DNA from: Nematostella vectensis
Lineage: Eukaryota > Cnidaria > Anthozoa > Actiniaria > Edwardsiidae
Length of the DNA stretch: 64,000 nucleotides
Direction: 5' to 3'
NCBI RefSeq assembly: GCF_932526225.1
Contig: NC_064036.1
Coordinates: 6,827,519 to 6,891,518 of the forward strand
Shown: positions 1-11,078 of the stretch, in pieces
Numbering within the stretch: the first letter of the stretch is position 1
How the letters are laid out: each line of letters begins with the position of its first letter
Position numbers and translations under genes: made by a program
Notes under the pieces: model-generated
Seen by the model: only the letters and a program-made list of their open reading frames with translations
What the model was told of the DNA's origin: nothing
Databases searched by the model: none

Positions 1-92
1 TGTCCGCCCTTCAGGATGGCATCCCCCTCTAAAAAAAATCCTGGATCGGCCCCTGTTCTGTCAGCTAGTTTGTTGGTGAAATGTCAACTCAC

Positions 93-3000
93 TTGAGTCC
101 AAGACAGCATCTGAGTACACTGGCTTCAGAGGTCTGGTAAAGTTGCCATCTTGGTCTGGTAGGTATGCCTGGAAGCAGAGTCTCACAGCACTTAGATCCA
201 TGGCAGCGGCCTGTTGCTTAGCGTACTCTCTACTTTTGGCAGCTTCTTGGTCTGAAAATCAATATGACTATGGTTGATAATGATCGCTTGGTAATGATCA
301 CTCTAAGACCTTACAGAATAAAACAAACAAACAAACAAATAAATAAATTGAAGTAGCTAATCACACAATTGCAGCTCGATGCTGAATTATTAGTGCTCAG
401 ATTCAGATGTGGTCGAGTTAAAGGCATGGGGGGCATGTACAGGACCCAAAACGATCCCAGGACCCGAAATGATCCCAGGACCCGAAACGATCCCAGGACC
501 CAAAACGATCCCAGGACCCAAAACGATCCCAGGACCCGAAACGATCCCAGGACCCGAAACGATCCCAGGACCCGAAATGATCCCAGGGCCCGAAATGATC
601 CCAGGGCCCGAAATGATCCCAGGGCCCGAAACGATCCCAGGGCCCGAAACGATCCCAGGACCCGAAACGATCCCAGGACCCGAAATGATCCCAGGACCCT
701 AAACGATCCTAGGACCTGAAACGATCCCAGGACCCGAAACAATCCCCCAAATGATCCTTGGACCCGAAACGATACTGAGGAGTCCCCGATCATTTCGAGG
801 CACCTCAGGCAGCTGCAGTACAACTCACGTTCGAACCGAGAATCAACCCAGAACCCAGTGGTGAGAGGCACAGGCACTACAGGGGCCGGTTGCACAAAGC
901 CTGGATAACTCTAATCCACCGGTTAAATCCTTATTCAGCAGATAAAAGTTATCCGAGTTGCGTGATTCGGTTGCACAAAGCCCAAATAAAAGTTATCCAG
1001 CGGTTAAAGTTATCCGGATGATAGGGGTCAGATAAAATCTTATCCACCGAATAAATGTGATTAAAAAACAAAATGGCGTCTTGCTTTCAAAATTTTTTGT
1101 CAGAATTTAGATTAATTTTAGACGCAGTGAAAGTTGAAACACATGCAAATGTAAAATTTTTACTGTTGGTAAATTTACATGAACTACGAACTTACATGCA
1201 GCTTTGGCAGGTCTGGAATCAAACTATATTGTCCGTTCCGTCGAGAAATGTGACTCACAAAGACAGGAAGAAGCTAAACACTATCCTCTGTAATCATTCA
1301 ATGATGTACATGCACTTTGCCTCGATAAACTGTTTGTTTTCTGGCACTTTTAGTAGCTTTTTCAACGGTCGTCATTTTGTTTAACGGAAAAACAGTGCGC
1401 GCTTTGCATATTTACCATGGAAACGGGAAGCCATTTAGCGGTAAATGATGGCTATTTTATCCGCCGGTTAACTATTAGCTGGATACGGATTTTATCAGGC
1501 GGTTAGCGCCTATCCGGCGGATAACTTATCCAGGCTTTGTGCAACCGGCCCCAGAGCGACGCTCTGCCAACTGCGGCACCTAGGCTCCCTATATGCAGGT
1601 CATGGTTCTCCTTTCAAGTGACCACAGGCCATTGGAGTGGCCAAAATAATGCAACACTCACATCTGCCAGTAAAAGAGTAAAACTATCCACTAAACCAGA
1701 ATAAAACACTAAGGGTCACTATGCTCATGTTGTGCATGTGCTTTCATATGAAGAGCCTGTTTATCTCAACATTCATCAGCATACAAACATAGTCTATAAC
1801 AATAGCAATATTGAGGATATAAACAGATGCTTACTTGCGACAGAGAGCGCCACATTTTTGTCAAACCCAAGCTTGTTTGAGTTTATGGCTGTATTGACAC
1901 CAAAGAGTGATAGGTCTACACCATCCTTGATACCTTCTGACAATTTGGCGAAAGTTGCATTTTGCAGAGTTTGCCACTTTATAAATCTATCCATTAGTAC
2001 TTTAACAACATTCTTTTTAGTGACATGCTTGATTCCCAAGTTTGGGAAGCTGGAACAGAAAACAGAAATCAATGCTATCAAAAAAAAAGGAAAATCAATT
2101 GAAAATATAATCACAATCAACATTATAATAAATGAAGAACCAACTCATAAAAGCCTGCTCTACCAGAGTGTAAAAAAAGTTGGTCTTGATTTGTTGTCTC
2201 AAATACCCATATGTTTCACAGCCCAACTCAGCCATATGTCATTTGTTATTGTTTTTATTTAATATTGAAATTGAGCGTGTGACAAAGTGTGTCAAAAAAG
2301 AATTGTCCATTAATTATCAAATCTAATAGAAAATTGCAAGAGCAGAATGATAGAGTTGATAGTATCATACCTCGCTGTCATGTGTTGATCCGGCCCCACT
2401 TGTACGGTGACTACTCCTTCTTCATTAGCATTCTTCCCAGTTAAACTATGTGCATGTAGCATATAAGGTTCATCTTTTGTGACCAAGGTTACAACTATTC
2501 TACATGGTCCTTGGTAGTTGTTCACCTGAAAAGAGCAGAGATTTTGATAAGCATTAGTTGTTTCCATCATGCAATTGTTAAATATGAGGTAAACAATAGA
2601 ATTACCTGGACAGACGGGTATGACTTGCTTTTAGAAGTCGAAAACTGCCCAGGGAGTCCCCCATGGGAAGGCCCTTCACATGGGTATCGGAACCGGAAAC
2701 CACGCTACAATTAATTCAATTAATCATTCTTTCCATGTTTTTTTTATAATAAATACAACTGATATAAAACTAAAAAAGTGTCAGTATCAAAAAATACCGA
2801 TTTTGAATTTAATAAGCAATAGTACTGAGCTCATAATAACATAATTTCTGAAGCCAAGAAAAGTGTAAAATTGAGATTTAAGCTATCAATGTCAGCATAC
2901 AGTACATGATAATTGTGATTATAAGATTGTATTTTGTTCCTTTCTGCAAACCACTGTGTCACCAAATTTTAAACTAGGTTTTGCAGCTCAAAGCATATTT

Positions 3001-4292
3001 CCAATTATATCAGTCCTATTTTTCATCCTGATTGTACCAAATACATAGAAACCATACTTTTACTTTCATTGGTGCTAGGATTCTTACCGGTTTAGGCTGT
3101 TCAAGAATTTCTAGGTAGGGCTCTGTGAAAGATGAATTAAACACACAAGGAATAAATAATCACATTCCTGTCAATGCACAGGTTTTATTGACTAAATTTT
3201 TCAATATTTTTTGATAAATTAAACTAAAGGGACTGTTATTGGGGCCAAATACAGTATCACTCATTTATAAATGCTGAACCAATCACATTTTCAAATATGT
3301 CCTCCCATTACTTTTTGAGGCATAGTCAGTAGAGGGGACTGGTTGGGAAACCTGGTGAACTTCTTCAGAGACATGTTACTGTTTTCTTATTTCTGACCAT
3401 GACCGTGTACAAGTCAAGCATACAGTAAAAGAGATTATATGGAGTAAACGAAGAATCATTTGCTATTTGCATCAAAACCGCACTTCGATCTTGAAGTGAC
3501 CATAAAACTGAAGGAAAATCTTCAGTATTGATGCAGACTCATACAAACCCCACTATATTTGCTGTGAAAGCTCACCGAGTTTTTTTGATAGAGCTCTACT
3601 CACTTAAGAATTTTAGCACCCATTGGCACTTGTAAAAAATATACTAGTCTGTATAAAACTAACTTTCTAGGGCTGCAGAGCTAAGGATATAATTGCCATA
3701 AAACATGCAAATTGATAAAGACAAATTTTAAAAGAAATAAATAAAAATAGCAAAGTTTCAAATAAATCAATAAATGATTTGTGTCCTAATACATATTCAT
3801 GAATCTCTTCCATATGTTTTCTTGTACTGTATGCTTGGTTTGTGCATGTTCGTGATCATGTAACAGGGTTGTTCAACATCAGAGAGCGCCTATACCTCAT
3901 TCTTCGTTCTTATACCCCCCAGGTGACACTATAGATCTTTTATTGAAGTGATAATTTCCCAAGGGATTAATCTTGTTTGGCTCAAGCTTTTGTTGGAGGC
4001 ATCATATTTGAATAAAATAAAAAAACCTCTCAAAACGACTGAAACGTATGGTCGATCATGTCAGCATTCTAATGTCCTATTGATGTGCCAATTTGAACCA
4101 TGATTTTTGCAACAAAGCTACTTGGATATGGCAACAAAATTCAGAGTTCTTACCGGTGTAAGAAGGCTCCTCTGCATTTGTGCCTAATGGGACATGCAGA
4201 GCACTGATATCAGGTAGATAACCAGGTTGAATGATCTCATTTAACATGCTTTCTGTGAGAGCACTACCCACTTGCTGTTCAGACTGTGTCAT
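93..4292 (-). CDS. NFKB: NF-kappaB transcription factor (Rel homology domain), 3' end outside window
   Basis: Six coding exons can be joined in phase on the minus strand: 4154-4292 (ATG at 4292), 3088-3122, 2606-2704, 2371-2525, 1835-2049 and 93-251; the gene continues beyond position 1. All junctions are GT-AG. The first 268 residues contain the Rel homology domain: the DNA-recognition loop [16 protein letters not shown] (residues 59-74), the segment [10 protein letters not shown], the GIKHVTKK segment, and the start of the dimerisation/IPT domain ([27 protein letters not shown]). The product is a kappaB-site-binding transcription factor acting in immune, stress and developmental signalling. 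Residue 67 is Cys, matching the known Nematostella Cys67 allele. The nuclear localisation signal and C-terminus are not in the window. The 1.6-kb intron 252-1834 is filled with repeats. Family identity is very secure. Confidence 0.95.
440..780. repeat. 18-bp minisatellite in NF-kB intron
   Basis: About 17 tandem copies of a unit close to GACCCGAAACGATCCCAG, varying at a few fixed positions (A/G, C/T). The 18-bp period is a multiple of three, which produces meaningless open frames on both strands. The array ends with a diverged unit followed by GAGGAGTCCCCGA, a flank also present at the partial copy at 6069-6175. Confidence 0.95.
781..1600 (-). repeat. Possible tRNA-derived SINE interrupted by a MITE
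   Basis: On the minus strand, sequence on one side of the MITE at 882-1552 reads like a pol III A box (GCCGCAGTTGGCAGAGCG near 1555-1576), and on the other side like a B box (GGTTCGAAC near 828-838). With the MITE removed the two lie about 70 bases apart, somewhat more than in a tRNA. This is suggestive only; the body could be another repeat. Confidence 0.35.
882..1552. mobile_element. 671-bp non-autonomous inverted-repeat element
   Basis: Near-perfect terminal inverted repeats begin GGGGCCGGTTGCACAAAGCC and continue TGGATAA (882-908 and 1526-1552). Subterminal sequence repeats the motif TTATCC/GGATAA many times on both sides, typical of transposase-binding arrays. A 103-codon open frame inside (1073-1384) has no recognisable domain. 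Superfamily cannot be assigned because the target duplication is not clear. Confidence 0.85.
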
Positions 4293-5424
4293 GATTACTG
4301 CACTTGATACACCAATAGGATATTATAGATCTTTTCTCTTGAATTAACGTTGTGTTATCTGGAACACATTCTTTCCTGGTAGATAAAATATAGAATGTTA
4401 AAGTTATAAACTTTTCATAGAGGTCTTAGAGTGTTATAAGTAGTTGAGGCTGACAATATGTTTTGATGGACCACTGTAAAGCATCTCTGTTCATAATGCA
4501 TTATCTGCAAAATATTCTTCCCTGGTAAAAAAATACAGAAAATTGAAGTTTTAACATACCAAGAAGGTCTTTGTGTGTAAAAGCAGATATCAACAATGTC
4601 TTAGTAAGATACAGATAGCTAAGTGGCAATGTCCTTGGTGTTGAAAAGATGATGATAATTCTTACTATGATAAAACAGATTGCAGAAGTGTCACAACATC
4701 TAATAGTATTGATGTCTCAAGATAGTCAAGGGTGACGTAGTGTGCTTATACTAAATACAGATCGTAAAAGACATCTTCAAATCAAATAGGGCACTGGTAT
4801 AGTAGTGATTTGTAATATTATCAATGCATATTATTTATAGCTAGGCACGAAATCTTTAGTGGCTAGGAACAAAGAGTACAACTGTACAATAAATTAACTT
4901 AAGGCTTTGGAGCCATAAGCAAATGATCACATATGTTGGTTATATGAGTTACAAATCAAATTAACAACAATATCGATTATGCTGTTATGTTCATGCTCAT
5001 TTATCAATCAATAAATACTGTTTAAGCATAGAAGAAGTCTACAAAGAGTGAAGGCACTTGATTCGTTATTGAAGCAGTTAGAAACTATCGCAATTAACTA
5101 GGAGGTTATAACTTGTTCACACACCAAACCACGAACTGATATTTTGTTACTGTGTAGGTGTGTAATTCCAAAATCGAGTTCGGTCAACCATGTATCCTTC
5201 TTAACGTCTTTCTTTTAGCTTTAAACATGACTCTAAATCCTAATTTCTATAATTCAATTATTTGTAAAAAAGAAGGATAAAAAACAACCGATAGAGCTAC
5301 TTTCGATCAACAAGATTACGTTTCTTCAGAGAATACGAAACTTACATCGAAAGCTGCTCTATAGGTTTTGCACGTGTTGACAAGAAAGCTCTCCAAAATT
5401 CCCCCTAGTCTTCGGCAAATCGCA

Positions 5425-5640
5425 ACACATACCTTACTAGGAATCGAATAGATGCTCTGCTACTGAGTTCGACTGAATCCTGGGGCTTTTAAGTATAAAT
5501 TTAGCAACTTCCTGTACCGAGAAAGCAAATACATTCAAATGTGAAGTCCATCCGCCATTTGTAGGGAATGTCCCAGTCCCGGGACTTCCCCGAACACAGC
5601 GCTTTTCTTGATTGGTCACACTTGACCACGTGACTCAAAA
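5425..5640 (-). promoter_or_regulatory. Probable NF-kB promoter and 5' untranslated exon
   Basis: Read on the minus strand this holds, from upstream to downstream: TGACTCA (AP-1, 5631-5637) overlapping CACGTG (5627-5632), an inverted CCAAT (5611-5615), a perfect kappaB consensus GGGACTTCCC (5581-5590), an AT-rich TATA-like stretch (about 5490-5502), initiator-like TCAGTC, then a short leader ending at a good donor (AAG/gtatgt near 5430). The first coding exon begins at 4292, so a roughly 1.1-kb intron in the leader is inferred. Sites are seen directly; promoter function is inference. Confidence 0.55.
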
Positions 5641-6640
5641 TACACTGTAGAAACCAATGATGTAATGTTTTATAGAGATTACACAAAAAGTAAAAATATA
5701 CGGCAATCCATGGAAGCAAAAGACAGGGAATTTTCCCTAGTTATTATGCAGTTTTAAAAGCGCTTTATCTTTCGCGTGTCCAAGGTACACTTTTCGAAGT
5801 TGACACAAATAGACATTTTTTTTCACAGGTAGTCCAGTCAATCTACGTCAAAAAAGGGGCCAACAGCGGACTAATTGCAACACAAGGTTTTTAACGGTTT
5901 GTCGCACAGAAATTATCCCTCTATAACGTACTAAAAAATCGGAGCAGGCAAACACCCCGAAAAACGGGATCGAATTTTCAAATACAAGGCTTGTATGAAA
6001 AACCACAGGGTTCCCAAATCATGGAAATCACGAAAAAAATTAGTCCCTCGCAGACGTTTTTAGGCAGGCGTCTGTACAGGACCCGAAATGATCCTAGGAC
6101 CCGAAATGATCCCTAAAAGTACCCCAACTGATCCTCGGACCCGAAACGAGACCGAGGAGTCCCCGAAATCAACCCCAAGGAATTGCGGTAATGGACAAAG
6201 GGAAAGCAGAAGAAATACTTGCAATCCTTGAAGCATAATAAAGGGTTAACAGCGACTCGATTTCTAAACAACGTGACTTAAAAATATTAAATTTCAACAA
6301 TTTTATTTATTACATTGCCCGGCGTTAAACCCATAAACAGAGTCCAAAACAAATACACAACCTTAAATTGCTATTGAAAGGAATACAGCATAAACATAGT
6401 ACAGCTTTCCTCAGATCAACCAAACTATTGACCTTCCGACACATGACTCTGACAATATAAATCTCATTTCCGGTAAACATCACCCCTAAAAATTAATATT
6501 CATTTGACAACCAACAATGTATTTCACCACGAAATCCTTGTTCACACTAGCGAATATTTACCGACACATTTTAGGCATCAAGTTTGGCCGAGAAGATGGA
6601 ATGACAAAAGCACACTGAGTAATACACTCGAACAACCCTT
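5641..6640. other. Intergenic, no gene seen; partial minisatellite family member
   Basis: No supported coding exon. At 6069-6175 lies a short relative of the 440-780 array: TGTACAGGACCCGAAATG, a few decayed units, then GACCGAGGAGTCCCCGAAATC. The rest is AT-rich, without clear structure. Confidence 0.6.
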
Positions 6641-6700
6641 CTACAACCGATGCGCAATATTAAGAGGGGCTTTCTGGGGGGGACTGGGTCATTTCATAGA

Positions 6701-7158
6701 ACGGGCTGGGAGGCGCGCCGCGCCCCGCCGAGCCCCCCAGCCCCGCTTCAGGCGCAGAACGGGGTGGGAGGCGCGCCACCCCCCGCCGAGCCCCCCAGCC
6801 CCGCTTCAGGTGTAGAACGGGCTGGGAGGTGCGCCACCCCCCGCCGAGTCCCCCAGCCCCGCTTCGGGCGTAGGACGGGCTGGGAGGTGCGCCACCCCCC
6901 GCCGAGTCCCCCAGCCCCGCTTCAGGTGTAGAACGGGCTGGGAGGTGCGCCACCCCCCGCCGAGTCCCCCAGCCCCGCTTCGGGCGTAGGACGGGCTGCG
7001 AGGTGCGCCACCCCCCGCCGAGTCCCCCAGCCCCGCTTCGGGCGTAGGACGGGCTGCGAGGTGCGCCACCCCCCGCCGAGTCCCCCAGCCCCGCTTCGGG
7101 CGTAGGACGGGCTGCGAGGTGCGCCACCCCCCGCCGAGCCCCCCCCCCCCCCCCCCCC
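6701..7158. repeat. 58-bp GC-rich minisatellite ending in a 20-base C run
   Basis: About 7.5 tandem units of 58 bp, each running ACGGGCTGGGAGGTGCGCC, then CCGCCGAG, a C-rich stretch, CCCCGCTTCGGGCGTAGG. The last unit breaks off in CCGCCGAG followed by 20 C (7139-7158), directly abutting the hAT terminus at 7159. The missing remainder of the unit (CCCCGCTTCGGGCGTAG) is found in inverted orientation next to the other hAT copy at 12602-12634. Long open frames here are repeat artefacts. Confidence 0.92.
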
Positions 7159-9602
7159 TAGGCTCTTACCGAAAGTGCTCGTTAAAAAAGCATTAAATGC
7201 TAAAAGCAGTGCTTGTTTTTTGCCAAAAAAAGTGCTAAAATAATGCTATTTTAAAAAAAAAAAAATGCTTGTGGATTAAAAAAAAATGCTCATTTTTTCA
7301 GACTTATTTTAATCATATAGAACATTACATTTTCAGATTTTCGCTCACATGTTTTAACATCAAAATTTAACGATCAATGTTTTTTCCATTTAATTCCAAC
7401 ACACGCTTGTCATTGGGTCATCATTACCCATTTTAGAAGTTAGTCATCGCTTGTTGTACTGGGTCATCACACCTGCTTGCAGATAGTCAACTGAGGCATG
7501 CTCCTGTTGGTCGTTGAATGCGGAATTGAGAACAGAGAATACCCTTTCTGCTGCAGCCGAGGATGGCTGCACCAACAGCACTTTCTTCACTGCAGAAGCC
7601 CAGTGAGGGAGCTGTTCCTTGTGGTCGTGCCACCATTTTACCTTTCGCTCTTAAGTGTTGATTACCACATCTGCAGTGGCAGCTAAGTAAGCAGGTAGTT
7701 CAGCTTTTAGGCCGTTGATAATGCAATCATCATTGAGAAAAGGGAATGATTCGCAAGGCCTCTACTGAGTGCTGAGTTGGCTTCAGCCACTGGACGCTGA
7801 CCGGACACATATACCTCGCAGCCTTGAACGCTAACACTGTGTTGTATAGTTGGACATTGAACTTTCTCAGAAACCAATCTATGGCTGGTTGAACACATGC
7901 CTTTGCCTGCTGTTCGAGGGCTGCTACGTTTTGGGCAGGATTTTCTTCAGCGATTGCTGCTGCGACTGCACGCACGTTTGGAAAGTGAGGGGCTTGGCAG
8001 GCTTGGGCAACAGCATGGAGTTTCTCATAACACGAGAACACGAGAGGGCCATCACCTTCCAAGAAATAGGTCGCTTTTACAAAGTGCTCCCCAACATCGA
8101 TGGTGATGGCGAGCTCGAGCTTCAGGTTGATCACTCGCTCAGGATCGTAAAGTATTGCCTGGAGTTGAGGGAGTAACTGTGGACTAATATTAGCGGCTTC
8201 TGCTTCTATCAAGAATCCCTCAATATCTCCAAACTGCAGTAACATTTGTTTGTAGACTTCCCACTTTGACCACCATCTGGTCTCACTGTATGATCTCGGT
8301 CTTTGCCCAGTCAGATCTTTCCACAACAGCTTTGCCTTGTAACTATGGCGGAACAGGCGAAGCCACACGCTACCGAACTCTAGAAGAGTTGGAATGACAA
8401 GATGATTCCCAACATTGTCAAGCGTGTGTGAGAAACACACAACGTTCAGCAGCTTAGGAAAGATAAATGCAATCCTATCCAACGCTGCCTGGTTCACACT
8501 TGCCCCATCTCTCATGGCTGCGAGTAACGAATTGGCCTTGACACCATAATCAACTGATAGGCACTGATTAAGAACTTGTGCAAGATCATCCGCATTCACT
8601 GACTTGGAACATATATCAATTTTGACGAGACGTTGAATAATCGACCAATTCTCGTCAAGGAAACGCAGGATGACAGCAATTGCTTCTCCTTGTCGTGTAC
8701 TTCCGTCAAAGATCATCGAAACATCTCTTGTCATGCCAGTCTGGCCAGGCAAAGTCAGTTCATTTTTTATCCTTTCGACTTCCTGCTTGAGAACAATTGA
8801 AATGTACTGACCAAGATGAGCACTTGCTGTGAGACGTTGGCCATTCTTCTCTAAGAGGGAGCATAGCTTATTGATTTTCCCAAGTAGGATGCCAGCCTTC
8901 AGAAACTCTTCGACCACTTCGAGTCAGTAGGCCCGTTCAGATATTGGTAGTGCTGCCTTTCTGCGTCATGTCCGCCGCTCTAAAAGCCTCCATAATAGTC
9001 TGATCCTTCAACTTACACTTCTTCAGTTTCTCTTTACCATTTCCATGTTTCTTTGAAGCCAAGTGTGTAGTTAGAATACTCTTCTTTGAAGACACTATTT
9101 CGCGGCATGCCAGACAAAACAACTTCCCGTCTTTGATTGTTAGTTCCTCTCATGGATATTGCTGAATCCGATCATGTATGCTTATGTTCTTTACATCACA
9201 CTTCCCCCTAGTTTTGTTTTTTCCACTAATTGATGGCAGAGTACGCTCTCGAGCTATCTCTGCCTTGCTTGGCTGACTTCCAGTATTGCTAGTGAATGAC
9301 GCCATCTTGGAACGAGTCACGAGGAGGACTGACGAGAAGGACCGGGTTCTAGAAGGCAACCGCTGACCTATCAAACATATTCCCCAGCCTCCTCGGCTCC
9401 TTTGACGAAAATGAATGCAAATTGCGGCTTTGGACGACATATGTGAAGTCAGAGTGTGCTGATTAACGCGAAATTATATAAATAATCAGTCGATAATAAG
9501 AAAAAATGCTAGCAGTGCTTTTTGGGAAAAAATGTAAAAAAAAAAAGTGCTCGCGAAGCCAAATAATGCCAAAAAAGTGCTAGCACTTTCGGTAAGAGCC
9601 TA
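7159..9602 (-). mobile_element. hAT DNA transposon, copy 1 (minus)
   Basis: Terminal inverted repeats TAGGCTCTTACCGAAAGTG at 7159 and, inverted, ending at 9602. Internally nearly identical to copy 3 (12635-15074) over its whole length but in the opposite orientation. Encodes a broken hAT transposase. The outer flanks do not match each other (C run on the left, GATTTGAT on the right), see findings. Near identity of copies implies recent activity. Confidence 0.93.
7444..9155 (-). pseudogene. hAT transposase, broken (copy 1)
   Basis: Pieces in order on the minus strand: a BED-like zinc-finger segment (FCLACREIVSSKKSILTTHL, near 9060-9122) ending at a stop near 8937; a 395-codon catalytic-domain frame 7730-8917 including DVSMIFDGS, the CFSHTLDN stretch and the ETRWWSKWE motif; then, after a frameshift and an in-frame TAA, the hAT C-terminal dimerisation region (SSAAAERVFSVLNSAFNDQQ). 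The large frame opens at GTG, not ATG. DNA binding and cut-and-paste transposition would be the ancestral role. The interruptions recur in the other copies. Confidence 0.88.
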
Positions 9603-9931
9603 GATTTGATTGGTTGATATAATCGGGATAAAATGCAATATACACCTCCTAGAAGGTGAATATTTCCCTTCGCCCCGAAATCAAGCTAGTCATCCGTTGC
9701 AATTTTAATTTGTATTTATCATTATTTTGTCTGTTTTGTTTTTATTGTTGTTTTATTTTTTTTGGAGCGTTATGTGCTATTCAAGCATCAGTTTTATTCT
9801 TATTAGACGGCTATCATATTTATCATATTGTTATACACCTTATTTCCATCAATTATTTGTAAAGAAAAAGGTGATAAAAAAGCTCAAGCGATATGAGAAC
9901 CACATATAAATTATATTAGAATGGATAAACG

Positions 9932-10095
9932 CAAGAGAGCATAAGATAAGAGAGGGACACTTTGGTATTACCCGCCCGCCATGTCGATTCCGAATCCGGC
10001 TATTTTTAGCAACCACCCCACCACAGCGCGTTAGGATTTGCTCCTTTTATTTTGTCCTACTCCCCCGTGGGTTGCGTGTTGTTGTTTTGCCAACT
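9932..10095 (+). repeat. Dispersed repeat, copy A
   Basis: Begins GCAAGAGAGCATAAGATAAG, then GAGGGACACTTTGGTATTAC, and is about 90% alike to 17459-17640 over some 160 bp, including the TTTTGTCCTAC and GTTGTTGTTTTGCC stretches. The same start also occurs at 16040-16058 and 55068-55107. No coding capacity seen; type unknown. Confidence 0.8.
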
Positions 10096-11078
10096 CGATA
10101 GAAATGAAAAGAGATCATGAAAAAAAACTCGGAAGAAGAAAAAAAGTCTGTCTTAAGTAAGTAAGATTGGCAAATATACTCACAGAAAGCTAAAACCCTG
10201 AATAGTTTGAATGTTTTGATTGTCTGAGCGGCGAAGTCGTCAAGGGGTAAGTACGCAGCTCTTACAAGCTGCAATTTGATTGGGCAAATGGACAATACCC
10301 GCACCCCGACACAAAGAACGAGAAGAATAGAGACAAAAGAACTCCTTTGTAGAACAAAGATAATAGGAGACAAAGCAGCTGCGTACTTACTAGTCAAGTA
10401 GTCAAGAAGAAAGAAAGAACCGACGAGCGATAAAATGGCTGTGATACCGCGTTTGATTCAAATCCCGACTCCAGCTTGTATAATAACAACATAACAATAT
10501 AACATATAATAATAACGACATCAAAGAAGTACAGTAACATCTCCTTCTTTATTTTCTTACTATTACAAAAGCTCAGATACTTCAGCTTGTTGGCTTTAAT
10601 CATCACAAAAATGCATTCCCTCGCTACAAGGATAGTATTATGAAATTATTTTCTTGGATTCCTTCTCAATTCACCGGAATATTCACAAAAATCAATAGCA
10701 TATCTAATGTCTAACTTACAGATTTCGTTTGACCATTAGGAAGATACTGAATGTTGAAAAACCACGAAGAAGCAGCAAGTTAGAGCGGAAGCGGTGTTTG
10801 AAGCACGAGGTTTTCCGCTCTTGATTTTGAATGAAGTCCCTTTTTTTAAACGTTTTCGAAATCTTGCAATCCTCGAAGTACTACATCCCCTTAATAAACC
10901 GCAAGTGCCTGTATCCTTGATGCTAGAATGAAATTTTCGATAGTATTTGTGCAAATAGGGTGTTTTTTTTCGGTTTCAAGTCACAAAACAGCTGCAAACA
11001 ACAAGATGTAAATGCCAAAGCGCGGGGGTAGGGTGAGTAAAAATGCTCACGCGCAGTGGTGGGTAGGCACTGAGAGGC

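Noticed and set aside
311..895. 194-codon minus frame and two plus frames rich in FRVLGS / RNDPRT / IPGPE
   Set aside because: Translations of the 18-bp minisatellite; open only because the period is a multiple of three and lacks stops.
1073..1384. 103-codon plus frame inside the 671-bp inverted-repeat element
   Set aside because: No recognisable domain and no splice context; the element is too short to be autonomous, so chance is likelier.
6660..7127. Proline/arginine-rich frames of 87-155 codons
   Set aside because: Artefacts of the 58-bp GC-rich tandem array.
10220..10400. Possible tRNA or structured RNA around GTAAGTACGCAGCTCTTAC
   Set aside because: Short inverted similarity only (GTAAGTACGCAGCT versus AGCTGCGTACTTAC); no cloverleaf or pol III boxes in the right spacing.
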